From positions 502,001-566,000 of the forward strand of contig NZ_CP036276.1 of the NCBI RefSeq assembly GCF_007747995.1: DNA of 64,000 nucleotides, in the 5' to 3' direction. The notes under the pieces are model-generated. The model was not told where the DNA came from. It worked only from the letters and a program-made list of their open reading frames with translations, and did not search any database. Both the position numbers and the translations under genes were made by a program. Positions 51,835 through 60,441 of the stretch are shown one piece after another (the stretch's first letter is position 1; each line of letters starts with the position of its first letter). The stretch is from Symmachiella dynata (GTDB lineage Bacteria > Planctomycetota > Planctomycetia > Planctomycetales > Planctomycetaceae).

Positions 51835-53469
51835 ATGTTTAGAGTATTGATCACCGACAATCTGTCCCCGGCTGGGATGGAAGTTTTAAAAAATCTGCCC
51901 GGTATTGAGGTCGATGTCCGTCAGGGCCTTTCGCCGGAAGAGGTCCGCGAGGCGCTCAAAGAGGCGGACGGCATTATTATTCGTAGCGCGACGAAACTGA
52001 CGCCGGAATTGCTCAAGGACCAGCCGCGACTCAAAGTGGTCGTTCGCGCCGGTGTGGGTGTCGATAACATCAACCTGCCGGCCGCCACCCGCGAGGGAAT
52101 TGTGGTGATGAATACCCCGGCGGGCAACACGACCAGCACGGCCGAACATACCGTGGCGATGATGATGGCCCTGTCGCGAAACATCGCCCCCGCCGCAGCC
52201 AGCATGAGCGCCGGACGCTGGGACCGCAAACTGTACACCGGAACGCAGCTCTCGGGTAAGACGTTGGGCATTGTCGGTCTGGGACGGATTGGCTTGTCGG
52301 TCGCCAAACGAGCTCAAGGGTTGGAAATGAAGATTGTCGGCTTCGACCCGTTTCTGTCCGCCGAGCGGGCAGCCGAATTGGGGATCGAGCTGCATCGAGA
52401 TATCGACGATCTGGTTCCGCTGTGCGATTACCTGACAGTGCACACGCCGCTGACGGATGAAACGCGGGGCATCATCAATGCCGCGCGTCTGGCCAAGATG
52501 CGCAAAGGGGTGCGGATCATCAACTGCGCTCGTGGCGGAATCGTCGACGAGAATGATCTGGCCGATGCAATCGAAGCAGGACAGGTGGGCGGCGCAGCGC
52601 TAGACGTGTTTACCTCCGAACCCCCTACCGACGACCGCTTGGTCAAGCTGCCGCAGGTACTCAGCACGCCGCACCTGGGGGCTTCGACAGAAGAAGCCCA
52701 GGAACTGGTGGCGGTGGAAGCGGCCGAACTGATCAGCGGGTTTTTGCTGCGGAATGAAATTCGTCATGCCGTCAATTTGGCGCCGGTCTCGGCAGCGGAG
52801 ATGGCCGAGATTCGTACGTACCTCGACCTCAGCCGGCGTTTGGGTTTGCTGTTAGCGCAGCATCCGAAGGCGGGAGGAATCAAAAGTGCCCGTATTATGT
52901 ATCGCGGCGAGGTGGCGGCGAAGAACACAAAATTGATTACCGCCAGTTTCACCTCGGGGCTACTCGAAGCAGCGATGGATGATAACGTGAATATCGTCAA
53001 CGCTGAGTTGATGGCCAAAGAGCGGGGGATTGAGATCACCGAGTCGAGTTCCTCAGAAATCGGCGATTTCTCGACACTGATTCAGGCGACGATCGATACG
53101 GATAACGGCCAACCGACTGCTGCCGGGACGGTCTTCGGCAAGCAATTTTTGCGATTGGTCCGGTTGGGAACGTTTTCGCTGGATGCCTATCTGGATGGGC
53201 TGATGTTGATTTTTCGGCACCGCGACGTGCCCGGTTTGATCGGCTACATCGGCACGATGTTCGGCGAACATGGCGTGAATATCGCGCACATGTCCTTAGG
53301 GCGTGAACACGACGAACAGGGAGGCAACGCGATTGCGGTGCTGAATCTGGACAACGCTCCCACGCAAGAGATTATCGCCGAAATCTGTGCGCATCCCGAT
53401 GTGACGAGCGTCGAACTGGTCAAACTCCCCCCCGCCGGCGCCCCGTTGCCTTGGCTGGATCGCGGTTGA
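51835..53469 (+). CDS. serA: D-3-phosphoglycerate dehydrogenase, long form
   Basis: 544 residues. The N-terminal substrate domain has RSATKLTPELL and VRAGVGVDNINLPAAT; the NAD-binding domain has GKTLGIVGLGRIGLSVAKR. INCARGGIVDENDL carries the catalytic Arg and STPHLGAST the catalytic His (280). About 145 residues follow for an intermediate domain, then a C-terminal ACT domain (PGLIGYIGTMFGEHGVNIAHMSLGR), which is the site of serine feedback in the long SerA form. It catalyses the first step of serine synthesis. Single gene with a repeat-rich upstream gap. Confidence 0.97.
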   Translation: MFRVLITDNLSPAGMEVLKNLPGIEVDVRQGLSPEEVREALKEADGIIIRSATKLTPELLKDQPRLKVVVRAGVGVDNINLPAATREGIVVMNTPAGNTTSTAEHTVAMMMALSRNIAPAAASMSAGRWDRKLYTGTQLSGKTLGIVGLGRIGLSVAKRAQGLEMKIVGFDPFLSAERAAELGIELHRDIDDLVPLCDYLTVHTPLTDETRGIINAARLAKMRKGVRIINCARGGIVDENDLADAIEAGQVGGAALDVFTSEPPTDDRLVKLPQVLSTPHLGASTEEAQELVAVEAAELISGFLLRNEIRHAVNLAPVSAAEMAEIRTYLDLSRRLGLLLAQHPKAGGIKSARIMYRGEVAAKNTKLITASFTSGLLEAAMDDNVNIVNAELMAKERGIEITESSSSEIGDFSTLIQATIDTDNGQPTAAGTVFGKQFLRLVRLGTFSLDAYLDGLMLIFRHRDVPGLIGYIGTMFGEHGVNIAHMSLGREHDEQGGNAIAVLNLDNAPTQEIIAEICAHPDVTSVELVKLPPAGAPLPWLDRG

Positions 53470-53544
53470 TCCGACAACGCAACAAGCGGACCGCACTAGA
53501 GCGCACCTTCCCACGATCCATGTCAGGTCCAGGGTGGTCAGACC

Positions 53545-53683
53545 CAAGGTGGCTGGGGACGAGCAGTAGCTCGCCCCCAGGTCGTTTGACTCCACGATGC
53601 CCAACTCACTGGGGCGCTCAACTTACTGAGACGCCCAACTCTCTGGGGGCGGATTTTGTCCGTCCCCAGCCACTCATGATAAA
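53545..53683. repeat. Hairpins and short direct repeats between serA and ridA
   Basis: Two CTGGGG...CCCCAG stem-loops, around 53553-53581 and 53644-53672, flank three direct repeats of a ~19-bp unit (GCCCAACTCACTGGGG, GCTCAACTTACTGAG, GCCCAACTCTCTGGGG). It may function as a transcription end for both convergent genes or be a REP-like element. Confidence 0.6.
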
Positions 53684-53712
53684 AGAGTTCCGGCGTTATG
53701 CGGGGATGATTT

Positions 53713-54174
53713 TCAATCGCGGACTTCAAAAATCACTTCGACCTCGACGGCAATGTTGAAGGGGAGTGAGCCCATGCCGACGGCGCTGCGGGCGCCGCGG
53801 CCTTTTTCGCCGAAGACTTCGACCATCAAGTCGCTAAAACCGTTGATCACTTTGGGGTGATGCCGGAAATCGGCGGTGGCATTCACCATGCCCAGCGCCT
53901 TGACCAAACGCTCCACCCGGTCGAGCGAGCCCAGGTAGTTCTTGATGGTCGACAAAATGCACAGTCCCACGAGCCGGGCCGCTTCGTTGCCTTGCTCTTC
54001 GGTGAGGTCATCGCCCACCCGCCCTTGGATCTGCTTGCCATCGGCGTGCAACGGGCCGTGTCCGGAGACGTAAATCAGGTTGCCGACCTGGACCACCGGC
54101 ATGTAGGTTCCAGCGGGGACTTGGGGGGCGGGAAGTTCTAGTCCGAGTTCTTGAATTTTTGCGTCAGCGCTCAT
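53713..54174 (-). CDS. ridA: RidA family protein
   Basis: 153 residues. VVQVGNLIYVSGHGPLHADG and the late block GARSAVGMGSLPFNIAVEVEVIFEV, with Arg and the following Gly/Ser, mark the RidA/YjgF/YER057c trimer family. Members deaminate reactive enamine/imine intermediates formed by PLP enzymes. The protein carries an N-terminal extension, and a conserved-looking region NATADFRHHPKVINGFSDLM. AAGGA is about 11 bases before ATG 54174. Single gene, convergent with serA. Confidence 0.9.
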   Translation of the reverse strand: MSADAKIQELGLELPAPQVPAGTYMPVVQVGNLIYVSGHGPLHADGKQIQGRVGDDLTEEQGNEAARLVGLCILSTIKNYLGSLDRVERLVKALGMVNATADFRHHPKVINGFSDLMVEVFGEKGRGARSAVGMGSLPFNIAVEVEVIFEVRD

Positions 54175-54256
54175 GGTTGTGATTGTCCTTCAGTTGTGAG
54201 AGTCATGATCCGGGCGAAGCGTACTTGCCCGGGGAGATTTGACTTTCAAGATAGAC

Positions 54257-54294
54257 GCCCTGCGTCCTGTTGCCAAATGCCAGGGCGGTTTTTT
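54257..54294 (+). terminator. Intrinsic terminator without an obvious gene
   Basis: GCCCTG at 54257-54262 pairs with CAGGGC at 54281-54286 (7 bp with flanking C/G), followed by GGTTTTTT. No forward gene ends nearby: serA stops at 53469 and ridA is on the reverse strand. It would end a short forward transcript starting in about 54180-54250, or an antisense transcript to ridA. The remainder of the gap 54175-54631 shows nothing else. Confidence 0.6.
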
Positions 54295-54631
54295 GGGTCG
54301 GTATCTCAATAATCACCCCTCTAAAAACGGCTGTCGACGCAGATTGTGGATTTCGCTATGCTCCGCGACCGTTTTGCCGCATTGGACCGGCAGAAATTGC
54401 CGGTGGATTGTCGCGAGTGCAGCTTTTACTAAAAAATTGCCGAATTCAGCGGTGGCCCCCCGATACATCCGACCCTTTGGCGTGTTTATTGCAAGTTGTG
54501 TCAGACTCAATTGCATCGTTGCAATTGGTCGATTGATGACAGTGAAGATGCGAAATGATTTCGCATTGTATTAGGCCAAATCACCGCGCCGCCAATTGTT
54601 GAGTCAGCGTGGATCCATGGAGGGAACGATC

Positions 54632-55276
54632 ATGCCTCGCCTATATAAGTCGTTTTGCTATTTCGTCGGCTGCGTTTTCGTGGTGCCTTTATTTGCCGGG
54701 TGCCGCAGTATGAATCATACCGAAAACGGTGCGCTGGTCGGTACCGGCATCGGAGCCACTACCGGTGCGATCATCGGCCACCAGTCCGGGCACGGCGAAG
54801 GAGGCGCGCTGATCGGTGCCGCTGCAGGAGCATTGGGCGGGGCATTGGTCGGCAATGCACAACAGATGTCCGAAGAACGGGACGCTGCCGTTGCCGCTGC
54901 TCAGCAGGCAGAATGGCGCCGTCATGCTGACGCTCAAGCCGTGACCAATCAAGATGTGATCCGTATGGCGCGTGGCGGACTGTCGGAAGAGGTGATTGCC
55001 GGCACGATTCGCAGTCGCGGCGGACGTTTTGATCTTTCTCCCGATGCGCTGATCGTTCTCAAATCCGAAGGCGTTGGGGATGGCGTGATACAGGCCATGC
55101 AAACCAGTGGCGGGCCGCAATATGTTGCCGGCGCAACAACCGTGAATCCTCAGACGGTAATGACCGTCCCCGGTCCCCCGTCCACGGTGTATGTCGCACC
55201 GCGTCCCACGGCTCAGATTGTGATTGGCCCGCGGCGCTGGCATCGCCGCCCGCGGCTGCACCGTCGCTATTGGTAA
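54632..55276 (+). CDS. Glycine-zipper lipoprotein
   Basis: About 214 residues. The signal sequence ends with the lipobox LFAGCR. A glycine-zipper membrane segment follows: ALVGTGIGATTGAIIG and GGALIGAAAGALGGALVGN, the Gly-x3-Gly pattern of SmpA/Rcs-type surface lipoproteins. The middle has NQDVIRMARGGLSEEVIAGTIRSRG, like a small helical domain seen in planctomycete lipoproteins. The C-terminus is Arg/His-rich and may bind nucleic acid or anionic polymers. ATG 54632 has AGGG 7 bases upstream; ATG 54617 and TTG 54596 are earlier in-frame options. Confidence 0.85.
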   Translation: MPRLYKSFCYFVGCVFVVPLFAGCRSMNHTENGALVGTGIGATTGAIIGHQSGHGEGGALIGAAAGALGGALVGNAQQMSEERDAAVAAAQQAEWRRHADAQAVTNQDVIRMARGGLSEEVIAGTIRSRGGRFDLSPDALIVLKSEGVGDGVIQAMQTSGGPQYVAGATTVNPQTVMTVPGPPSTVYVAPRPTAQIVIGPRRWHRRPRLHRRYW

Positions 55277-55464
55277 AGGCAAGTTGACAAACATTATATT
55301 GCGTAGGTGTGTCGTAACTGGTTTCGTATGAAAGGTTTGCGAGGATTGGCGTGGCCTCGAAAAATTCTGGCAAACACCCAATTTTTACGTAACTTTTACA
55401 AAACGATGACACTGCAAAACGCGTATTTGCTTAGAATTCTTCGACTCGGTTTGGACACCGAACA
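55277..55464. other. AT-rich region upstream of the small ORF and desaturase
   Basis: 188 bases, richer in A+T than its surroundings around 55375-55440, as expected for a promoter region. No unambiguous promoter motif was fixed. Confidence 0.3.
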
Positions 55465-55638
55465 ATGTCCTTCAATTCGATGGACATGCCGATCGTAAAC
55501 AGCAAGGAACTGCTGGATGCAGTTCAAACGGGCCGTGCAATTGCCGGCCATGAAATTCGGGAGAGGGAAACAATCCTCTTTCGCGCAATCGGCAAACTTT
55601 CGCAAGCAAAAGCTGACAAAATAAGGGGAGCAGTCTAG
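55465..55638 (+). CDS. Small protein coupled to the desaturase, unknown function
   Basis: 57 codons from ATG 55465 to TAG 55636-55638, overlapping the GTG of the desaturase by one base (TAGTG). The sequence looks protein-like: MPIVNSKELLDAVQTGRAIA then GHEIRERETILFRAIGKLSQ. It is amphipathic and helical with no membrane helix. No strong ribosome binding site precedes it; ATG 55480 is a second option. Overlap with the next gene and codon-like base use argue for a real gene or an upstream regulatory ORF. No family is recognised. Confidence 0.5.
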   Translation: MSFNSMDMPIVNSKELLDAVQTGRAIAGHEIRERETILFRAIGKLSQAKADKIRGAV

Positions 55639-56681
55639 TGTCGCCACAAGCCACGCAAACCAAACCGACTACACAAACGCCACCGCGTAACCATAAATTA
55701 GACCGTCACTCGATCAAATCTCCCGCGACGCGCCCCGAGCGATCGAGAACGGAGGAGCGTCAGGCGGGAAAACGCCGTCAAATGCTGGAAGGTACGCCAA
55801 GTACGTTCCGGTTTCGTGATCAATTTCCCAACGGCATCAATTGGGTGACCACCGGCTGGATGACGGTCATGCACGTCGGTGCCGTAGCTGCCCTGTGGTA
55901 TGTCAGTTGGCAAGCCATGGTGGCGTTCTTCATTTTGCACTACATCACTGCCTGTTGGGGCATTACGCTGGGTTATCACCGGCTGCTGACCCACGGAAGC
56001 ATGGTTGTTTCCCGCCCGGTTCGCTATTTCTTTTCGCTGTGTGGAACACTCTCCGCCGAAGGCAGCCCGCTGTTTTGGGTCGCCAACCATCGCAAGCACC
56101 ATGTGCTTTCCGACCATGAAGGGGATCCGCACTCCCCCAACCAGGGATTCTGGTGGTCGCACATGCTGTGGTTCCAACCCAAAGATACCGCCGAACAGGA
56201 ATTGGAGCTGTTCAAACGTTGGGCGCCGGACATGTACAACGATCCGGTGCAACGCTTCTTGCACAAGACCTTTATCCTGTATCCGATTTTACTCGGATTC
56301 GGGCTGTTCGCGATCGGCCAATGGGCCGTCGGTGGACTGGGAATCTCCTTCGTACTGTGGGGACTCTGTGCCCGCATGGTTGTCTGCTACCACTGCACGT
56401 GGTTTGTGAATTCTGCCACGCACGTTTGGGGTTATCGCAACTACGAATCCAGCGATCGCTCACGCAACCTGTGGTGGGTGGCGCTGTTGTCCTACGGCGA
56501 AGGTTGGCACAACAACCACCACGCCCATCAACGTCTGGCGAAGCACGGACACCGTTGGTACGAAATTGACGTCACCTACCGCACGATCTGGGTGTTGGAA
56601 AAACTTGGCTTGGCCACGAACGTCCAAGACAAGTTGCCCAAACTCGGACCACTGGCCGATGGCCCGGCGAAGCTTAACTAA
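55638..56681 (+). CDS. Acyl-CoA (delta-9 type) fatty acid desaturase
   Basis: 347 residues. The three His boxes are seen: GYHRLLTHGS (HxxxxH), NHRKHHVLSDHEGDPHSP (HxxHH) and HNNHHAHQ (HxxHH) near residue 295. Four membrane helices (VMHVGAVAALWYVSW, AFFILHYITACWGITLG, then two near LYPILLGFGLFAIG) hold the di-iron site. The first ~50 residues are basic and disordered. GTG 55638 has GGGGAG 7 bases upstream. It inserts a double bond into fatty acyl chains, which adjusts membrane fluidity. A small coupled ORF precedes it, which suggests translational control. Confidence 0.95.
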   Translation: MSPQATQTKPTTQTPPRNHKLDRHSIKSPATRPERSRTEERQAGKRRQMLEGTPSTFRFRDQFPNGINWVTTGWMTVMHVGAVAALWYVSWQAMVAFFILHYITACWGITLGYHRLLTHGSMVVSRPVRYFFSLCGTLSAEGSPLFWVANHRKHHVLSDHEGDPHSPNQGFWWSHMLWFQPKDTAEQELELFKRWAPDMYNDPVQRFLHKTFILYPILLGFGLFAIGQWAVGGLGISFVLWGLCARMVVCYHCTWFVNSATHVWGYRNYESSDRSRNLWWVALLSYGEGWHNNHHAHQRLAKHGHRWYEIDVTYRTIWVLEKLGLATNVQDKLPKLGPLADGPAKLN

Positions 56682-56727
56682 TCAGCGTCGGCCCCTTGGT
56701 CGGCCCTTGTGCCTAATGCCTGCGAGG

Positions 56728-57468
56728 CTACTGTCCGAGTGCGGAACTTACGACCGCCTGCAGTGCCTCGCTCGGTGTGCCGGTTAATTGAGTGACATCC
56801 AGTCGCGGCAGAGCGGGCAATTCGTCCCATGCCGCGCCACTCTCTTCCCCAAGACTGTCCCCCGCGCCCAACCAAGCAATGAGGGCTGGGGCCGGGTTGG
56901 TGGCAATGGTCTGATGAAAGACCGCATCGGCAAATTGCTTTTGCAGCATCCCGCAGAGCTCGCTACGTTGTTTCTGACTTCCTCCGCAGATCGCGACATC
57001 GAGCGGCCGCGGCAAGAGCCGTTGACGCAATTCCGCCACGGTCACGCCTTTGACCGGGTGCACGATATCTGCGGCGATTTCCGAGAGCGGATCGAGTACA
57101 AAACGCCGGTACCAGCAGGCGGGGTGCGGCAGGATCAACCGAGGCTCATTGCAGACCAAATCGCCGTAAAAGATGATATCGATGTCGAGGGTCCGTGGTC
57201 CCCACCGTTTTTCGCGGGTCCGGCCATGTCGCAATTCGGTGGCTTGCAGCAAATCGAGGAGTTCGAGCGGGGGCAGACTGGTCTCAATTTCGGCAGCCGC
57301 GTTCAGAAAAGCATCTCCGGCATCTTCGCCGACAGCGGCGGTTGTGTGGGAGTTGCTGACCTGGCCGACGGAAACAGCCGGCTGGGAATTCAACTCCTCG
57401 AGACAGCGAGCAAAGGTCTCGGCGACGGCACCGGCATTTCCGCCCAGTGCCAGAAAGCATTGCGGCAT
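56728..57468 (-). CDS. folK: 6-hydroxymethyl-7,8-dihydropterin pyrophosphokinase with C-terminal extension
   Basis: 246 residues, while typical FolK is ~160. FLALGGNAGAV is the N-terminal block, REKRWGPRTLDIDIIFYGD carries the metal- and ATP-binding Asp residues, and LILPHPACWYRRFVLDPLSEIA is the standard late motif. The extra ~85 residues have FADAVFHQTIATNPAPALIAWLGAG and VTQLTGTPSEALQAVVSSAL; they resemble no domain I know. FolK adds pyrophosphate to the pterin in folate synthesis. No other folate gene is near. The start is ATG 57468; the Flp-type pilin gene lies just upstream on the same strand. Confidence 0.92.
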   Translation of the reverse strand: MPQCFLALGGNAGAVAETFARCLEELNSQPAVSVGQVSNSHTTAAVGEDAGDAFLNAAAEIETSLPPLELLDLLQATELRHGRTREKRWGPRTLDIDIIFYGDLVCNEPRLILPHPACWYRRFVLDPLSEIAADIVHPVKGVTVAELRQRLLPRPLDVAICGGSQKQRSELCGMLQKQFADAVFHQTIATNPAPALIAWLGAGDSLGEESGAAWDELPALPRLDVTQLTGTPSEALQAVVSSALGQ

Positions 57469-57547
57469 AAGAGGTTTTCATTCGTGATCCGTCGCTAGAA
57501 TAGCGACCATCACGAGGGCCTTCCGTGGGGCTCGAAGTAGGAAACGA

Positions 57548-57706
57548 TTACAGCTGAGCTGCGATTCCCCCCCAGAGACCTCCGGTTCCGACGCCAAATG
57601 TGGAGATGGCGGAGATCGCGGATAAGAGAATCAGGCCCAGCATCACCGCATATTCTACAGCGGTTGTGGCGTCTTCGTCGAGCAAAAATTGTTTGATCGC
57701 GTTCAT
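57548..57706 (-). CDS. Flp/Fap-type IVb pilin
   Basis: A 52-residue protein. The sequence MNAIKQFLLDEDATTAVEYA followed by VMLGLILLSAISAISTF is the Flp pilin pattern: short acidic leader, a Glu next to a Tyr (the E5-like residue and the EY pair of Flp pilins), then one hydrophobic helix. AGGGA lies 7 bases before ATG 57706. Mature Flp subunits are polymerised by the Tad secretion machinery; no tadA, rcpA or cpaA gene is present in the window. Related lone pilin genes are common in planctomycetes. It is 79 bp upstream of folK. Confidence 0.85.
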   Translation of the reverse strand: MNAIKQFLLDEDATTAVEYAVMLGLILLSAISAISTFGVGTGGLWGGIAAQL

Positions 57707-58087
57707 ATTGACTTCCCTACCTATCTAGAGTCGCCCTGGTGAGACGAGCGACTGTCCCTTGGTTTCCAAGTTGAACAAGGGGGTATTAAAACACTAGGTT
57801 GTAGAATTCCGTCCGTCAAATCAAAATTTGCGGAAAGTAGCGAACGAATCGGGGGCTGTTTCGCTTCGGCAACAGGCTAGGACGACTCCTGGAGTCGTGT
57901 TATCCGGGTTGATGCCGAAATGCCACAGTTTCGGTCAATGTCACTGGAGAAATTGTTCCGTTCCTGCGAAAATGAAAAAATGTCGTGATCGACGCGGGGC
58001 AGACGGAGACGATTCGCGATGTCGCAATCGACCAAGCTGCGTAACCCGCATCACGTTTACCTGTGAAAACCCGGGAGGAAGTTGTTT
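57707..58087. other. Intergenic region between the pilin and infA genes
   Basis: 381 bases between divergent genes. ACGACTCC (57882-57889) and GGAGTCGT (57891-57898) form a tight hairpin with a one-base loop. GGAGGAA at about 58074-58080 is the strong ribosome binding site of infA. Promoters for both genes should be here. Confidence 0.45.
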
Positions 58088-58306
58088 ATGGCCAAAGAAG
58101 AGGCCATCGAAGTTGAAGGTGTAGTCACCGAAGCATTGGCCAATACGCAATTTCGCGTTGAGTTGGAAAATGGGCATATGGTTCTGGCCCACGTTGCCGG
58201 GAAGATGCGCAAGCACTTTATCCGTATTGTCCCAGGCGACCGTGTCGTCGTTGAAGTCTCGCCCTATGACCTCAACCGTGGACGCATTGTCTTTCGCGAG
58301 CGCTAA
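58088..58306 (+). CDS. infA: Translation initiation factor IF-1
   Basis: 72 residues, normal IF-1 length. [20 protein letters not shown] is the usual opening, [24 protein letters not shown] is the OB-fold core and [21 protein letters not shown] the ending. It binds the A site of the 30S subunit during initiation. ATG 58088 follows GGAGGAA by about 7 bases; the in-frame start two codons earlier has worse spacing. It stands alone, away from ribosomal-protein operons. Confidence 0.98.
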   Translation: MAKEEAIEVEGVVTEALANTQFRVELENGHMVLAHVAGKMRKHFIRIVPGDRVVVEVSPYDLNRGRIVFRER

Positions 58307-58397
58307 CGCGATTTGTTCGCCACGACCGGATTCCCTAATTCCGGCTCTGCCTAGCTGATTGTGGGCCTACGGTCCGCCTATTCCGCTATGGAGCCTG

Positions 58398-58928
58398 ATG
58401 ACACGTCGCATGGAGGAGACCCCACCCGTGCCTGATGAGAGAGCGTCTGCGCCTGAATCGTCGGTCGATCCGTCCGATTTGCCGTTCGTGCAACTCTACA
58501 CCGACGGTGCCTGTCGCGGAAATCCCGGACCGGGGGGGTGGGCGTATATTCTCAGGTATCCCGCCACGGGCGCCGAAAAGGAAGCCTCCGGCGGCGCGCC
58601 CGATACCACAAACAACAAAATGGAATTGCAGGCCGTTCTCTCCGGTCTGAGCGCCCTGAAACGGACCAGTCGCGTCGAGGTGATTACCGATAGCACCTAC
58701 GTCGCCAAGGGCTGCAGCGAATGGATGCCCAAGTGGAAAGCCAACGGCTGGAAACGCCGGGAAGGCAAGTCGCTCAAACCGGTCAAGAACGAAGACCTTT
58801 GGCGGGAAATGGACGCGTTGCTGGCCAAGCACTCCGTCGGGTTCCAAATCGTAAAAGGACACGCCGGACATCCCGAAAACGAACGCTGCGATGAACTCGC
58901 CGTAGAAGCCGCCGAACAATATCGTTAA
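58398..58928 (+). CDS. rnhA: Ribonuclease HI
   Basis: About 176 residues. The catalytic acidic set is present: YTDGACRGNPGPGGW, NNKMELQAVLSGLSAL (Glu), VITDSTYVAKGCSEW (Asp) and HAGHPENERCDELAVEAA (Asp). The basic handle NGWKRREGKSLKPVKN is also kept. It cleaves the RNA strand of RNA-DNA hybrids. An N-terminal ~35-residue acidic, Pro-rich extension precedes the domain. ATG 58398 has GGAG 5 bases upstream; ATG 58410 and an upstream start at 58359 are other choices. It lies 91 bp after infA and may share its transcript. Confidence 0.97.
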   Translation: MTRRMEETPPVPDERASAPESSVDPSDLPFVQLYTDGACRGNPGPGGWAYILRYPATGAEKEASGGAPDTTNNKMELQAVLSGLSALKRTSRVEVITDSTYVAKGCSEWMPKWKANGWKRREGKSLKPVKNEDLWREMDALLAKHSVGFQIVKGHAGHPENERCDELAVEAAEQYR

Positions 58929-59108
58929 CGGGTATCGCTCAGCGGTCTCCGGGAGGACGAAGCTCCCGCTGAGCCACATCGGTACAATGAGGCAGGGCCT
59001 GGCCGAGGTTTATCTGCGCGAGATCGCGGATTGATCGTGCGCGGATCGCCTGTTTCGAGAATCACAGCGACCAACGGGAGCGGCCCACTCGCAACAGAGC
59101 GGCAGCTC

Positions 59109-60398
59109 TCACCCAGCGACCACGCCGCCTATGCGGTCTTTGCCGACCCAGGGGCGTAGGACTTCGGGGATGATGATGGAGCCGTCTGCTTGCTGGTAGT
59201 TTTCCCAGATGGCGATCAAGGCCCGTGTCACGGCGACGGCGGTACCGTTGAGCGTGTGGGCGATATGCGTCCCTTTGGTATCCTGTGATTTGTAACGGAT
59301 GGCCAAACGGCGGGCTTGGTAGTCGGTGCAGTTGGAGGCTGAAGTGACTTCGCCGAACGTTCCAGCTTCACCCCGTCCCGGCATCCAGGCTTCGAGATCG
59401 TATTTGCGGTACGCCGGTCCGCCCAGGTCTCCCGTGGCGGTATCGACCACCTGATAGGGAATGCCTAGGGATTGGAACATATCCTCTTCGATCGCCACAA
59501 TCTCATCGTGGATCGCGTCGGATTGATCCGGGCCGGAGACGACGAACATCTCGACTTTGGTGAACTGATGCACACGGTAGATCCCTCGCGTCGCAGCGCC
59601 GTGAGCGCCTGCTTCGGTCCGGAAACAGTGAGACAGTCCCGCCACCTTGATCGGTAGCTTTGCGGTATCCAAAATCTGGTCTTTGAACATGCCACCCAGC
59701 GTGATCTCAGCTGTTGCGACCAAGCTTAGGTCGGTCTTCTCCACGGAGTAAATCTGTGCTTCCGGTCCGCGCGGGATGAATCCAATGCCTTCCAGCACCG
59801 TATCGCGGGCCAAGTCGGGCGTCGTGTGCAATGTGAAACCGGCGGCGGCGACTTTCTGCATTGCGAATTGGATGAGCGCCATTTCCATCAGCACGGCTTC
59901 ATTTTTCAGATAGTAAAAACCGTGTCCGGCGACGCGTGAACCCGCTTCTAAGTCGATCAGGTCATGCTTCTCCGCCAGTTCGACATGGCTCAACGGGGGA
60001 AAGTCGAATTTGGGGATTTCGCCAACTTGCCGCACGATCCGATTGGCGTCGTCGTCGTTGCCGACCGGCGCATCGGGATGCGTCATGTTGGGGACCAGGG
60101 ATTGTGCGCTGTACAGTTCGGCTTCCAGGTCTCGGAGCTCCGCTTCGTTGGCGGCGATTTTCTGTTTGAGTTCCTTACCGTGAGCGATCAAGGCCTGTTT
60201 TTTTGCCGCGTCGGACTCCTGGGGAATCTTGCTGGAGGACTCCTTGTGCTCGTGCCGCAGTTTGTCGCCGCCGGAAATCAATTCACCCCGCTGCTGCCGC
60301 AGTTGGACGATCTTATCAATGTCCGCAGTCACGCCGCGGTCGCGGCAGTTTTTTGCGACTTCGTCGGCATGATCACAAATGAATTGCAGGTCCAACAT
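59109..60398 (-). CDS. serS: Seryl-tRNA synthetase
   Basis: 429 residues. An N-terminal coiled-coil arm (residues ~25-105, with VQLRQQRGELISGGDKLRHE) leads to the class II catalytic core: YLKNEAVLMEMALIQFAMQK, FRTEAGAHGAATRGIYRVHQFTKVEMF (motif 2) and GEVTSASNCTDYQARRLAIRYK near the end with motif 3 nearby. It charges tRNA-Ser. It has normal length and no damage. The gene is single, with a fold-back repeat upstream. Confidence 0.98.
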   Translation of the reverse strand: MLDLQFICDHADEVAKNCRDRGVTADIDKIVQLRQQRGELISGGDKLRHEHKESSSKIPQESDAAKKQALIAHGKELKQKIAANEAELRDLEAELYSAQSLVPNMTHPDAPVGNDDDANRIVRQVGEIPKFDFPPLSHVELAEKHDLIDLEAGSRVAGHGFYYLKNEAVLMEMALIQFAMQKVAAAGFTLHTTPDLARDTVLEGIGFIPRGPEAQIYSVEKTDLSLVATAEITLGGMFKDQILDTAKLPIKVAGLSHCFRTEAGAHGAATRGIYRVHQFTKVEMFVVSGPDQSDAIHDEIVAIEEDMFQSLGIPYQVVDTATGDLGGPAYRKYDLEAWMPGRGEAGTFGEVTSASNCTDYQARRLAIRYKSQDTKGTHIAHTLNGTAVAVTRALIAIWENYQQADGSIIIPEVLRPWVGKDRIGGVVAG

Positions 60399-60441
60399 CA
60401 GAAGAGACTCTTTCTTGGCGTAATTGTTTGTCCGTCAGTTC

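Noticed and set aside
53545-53683. Possible CRISPR array
   Set aside because: Only three imperfect ~19-bp units without spacers of even size and no cas genes in the window.
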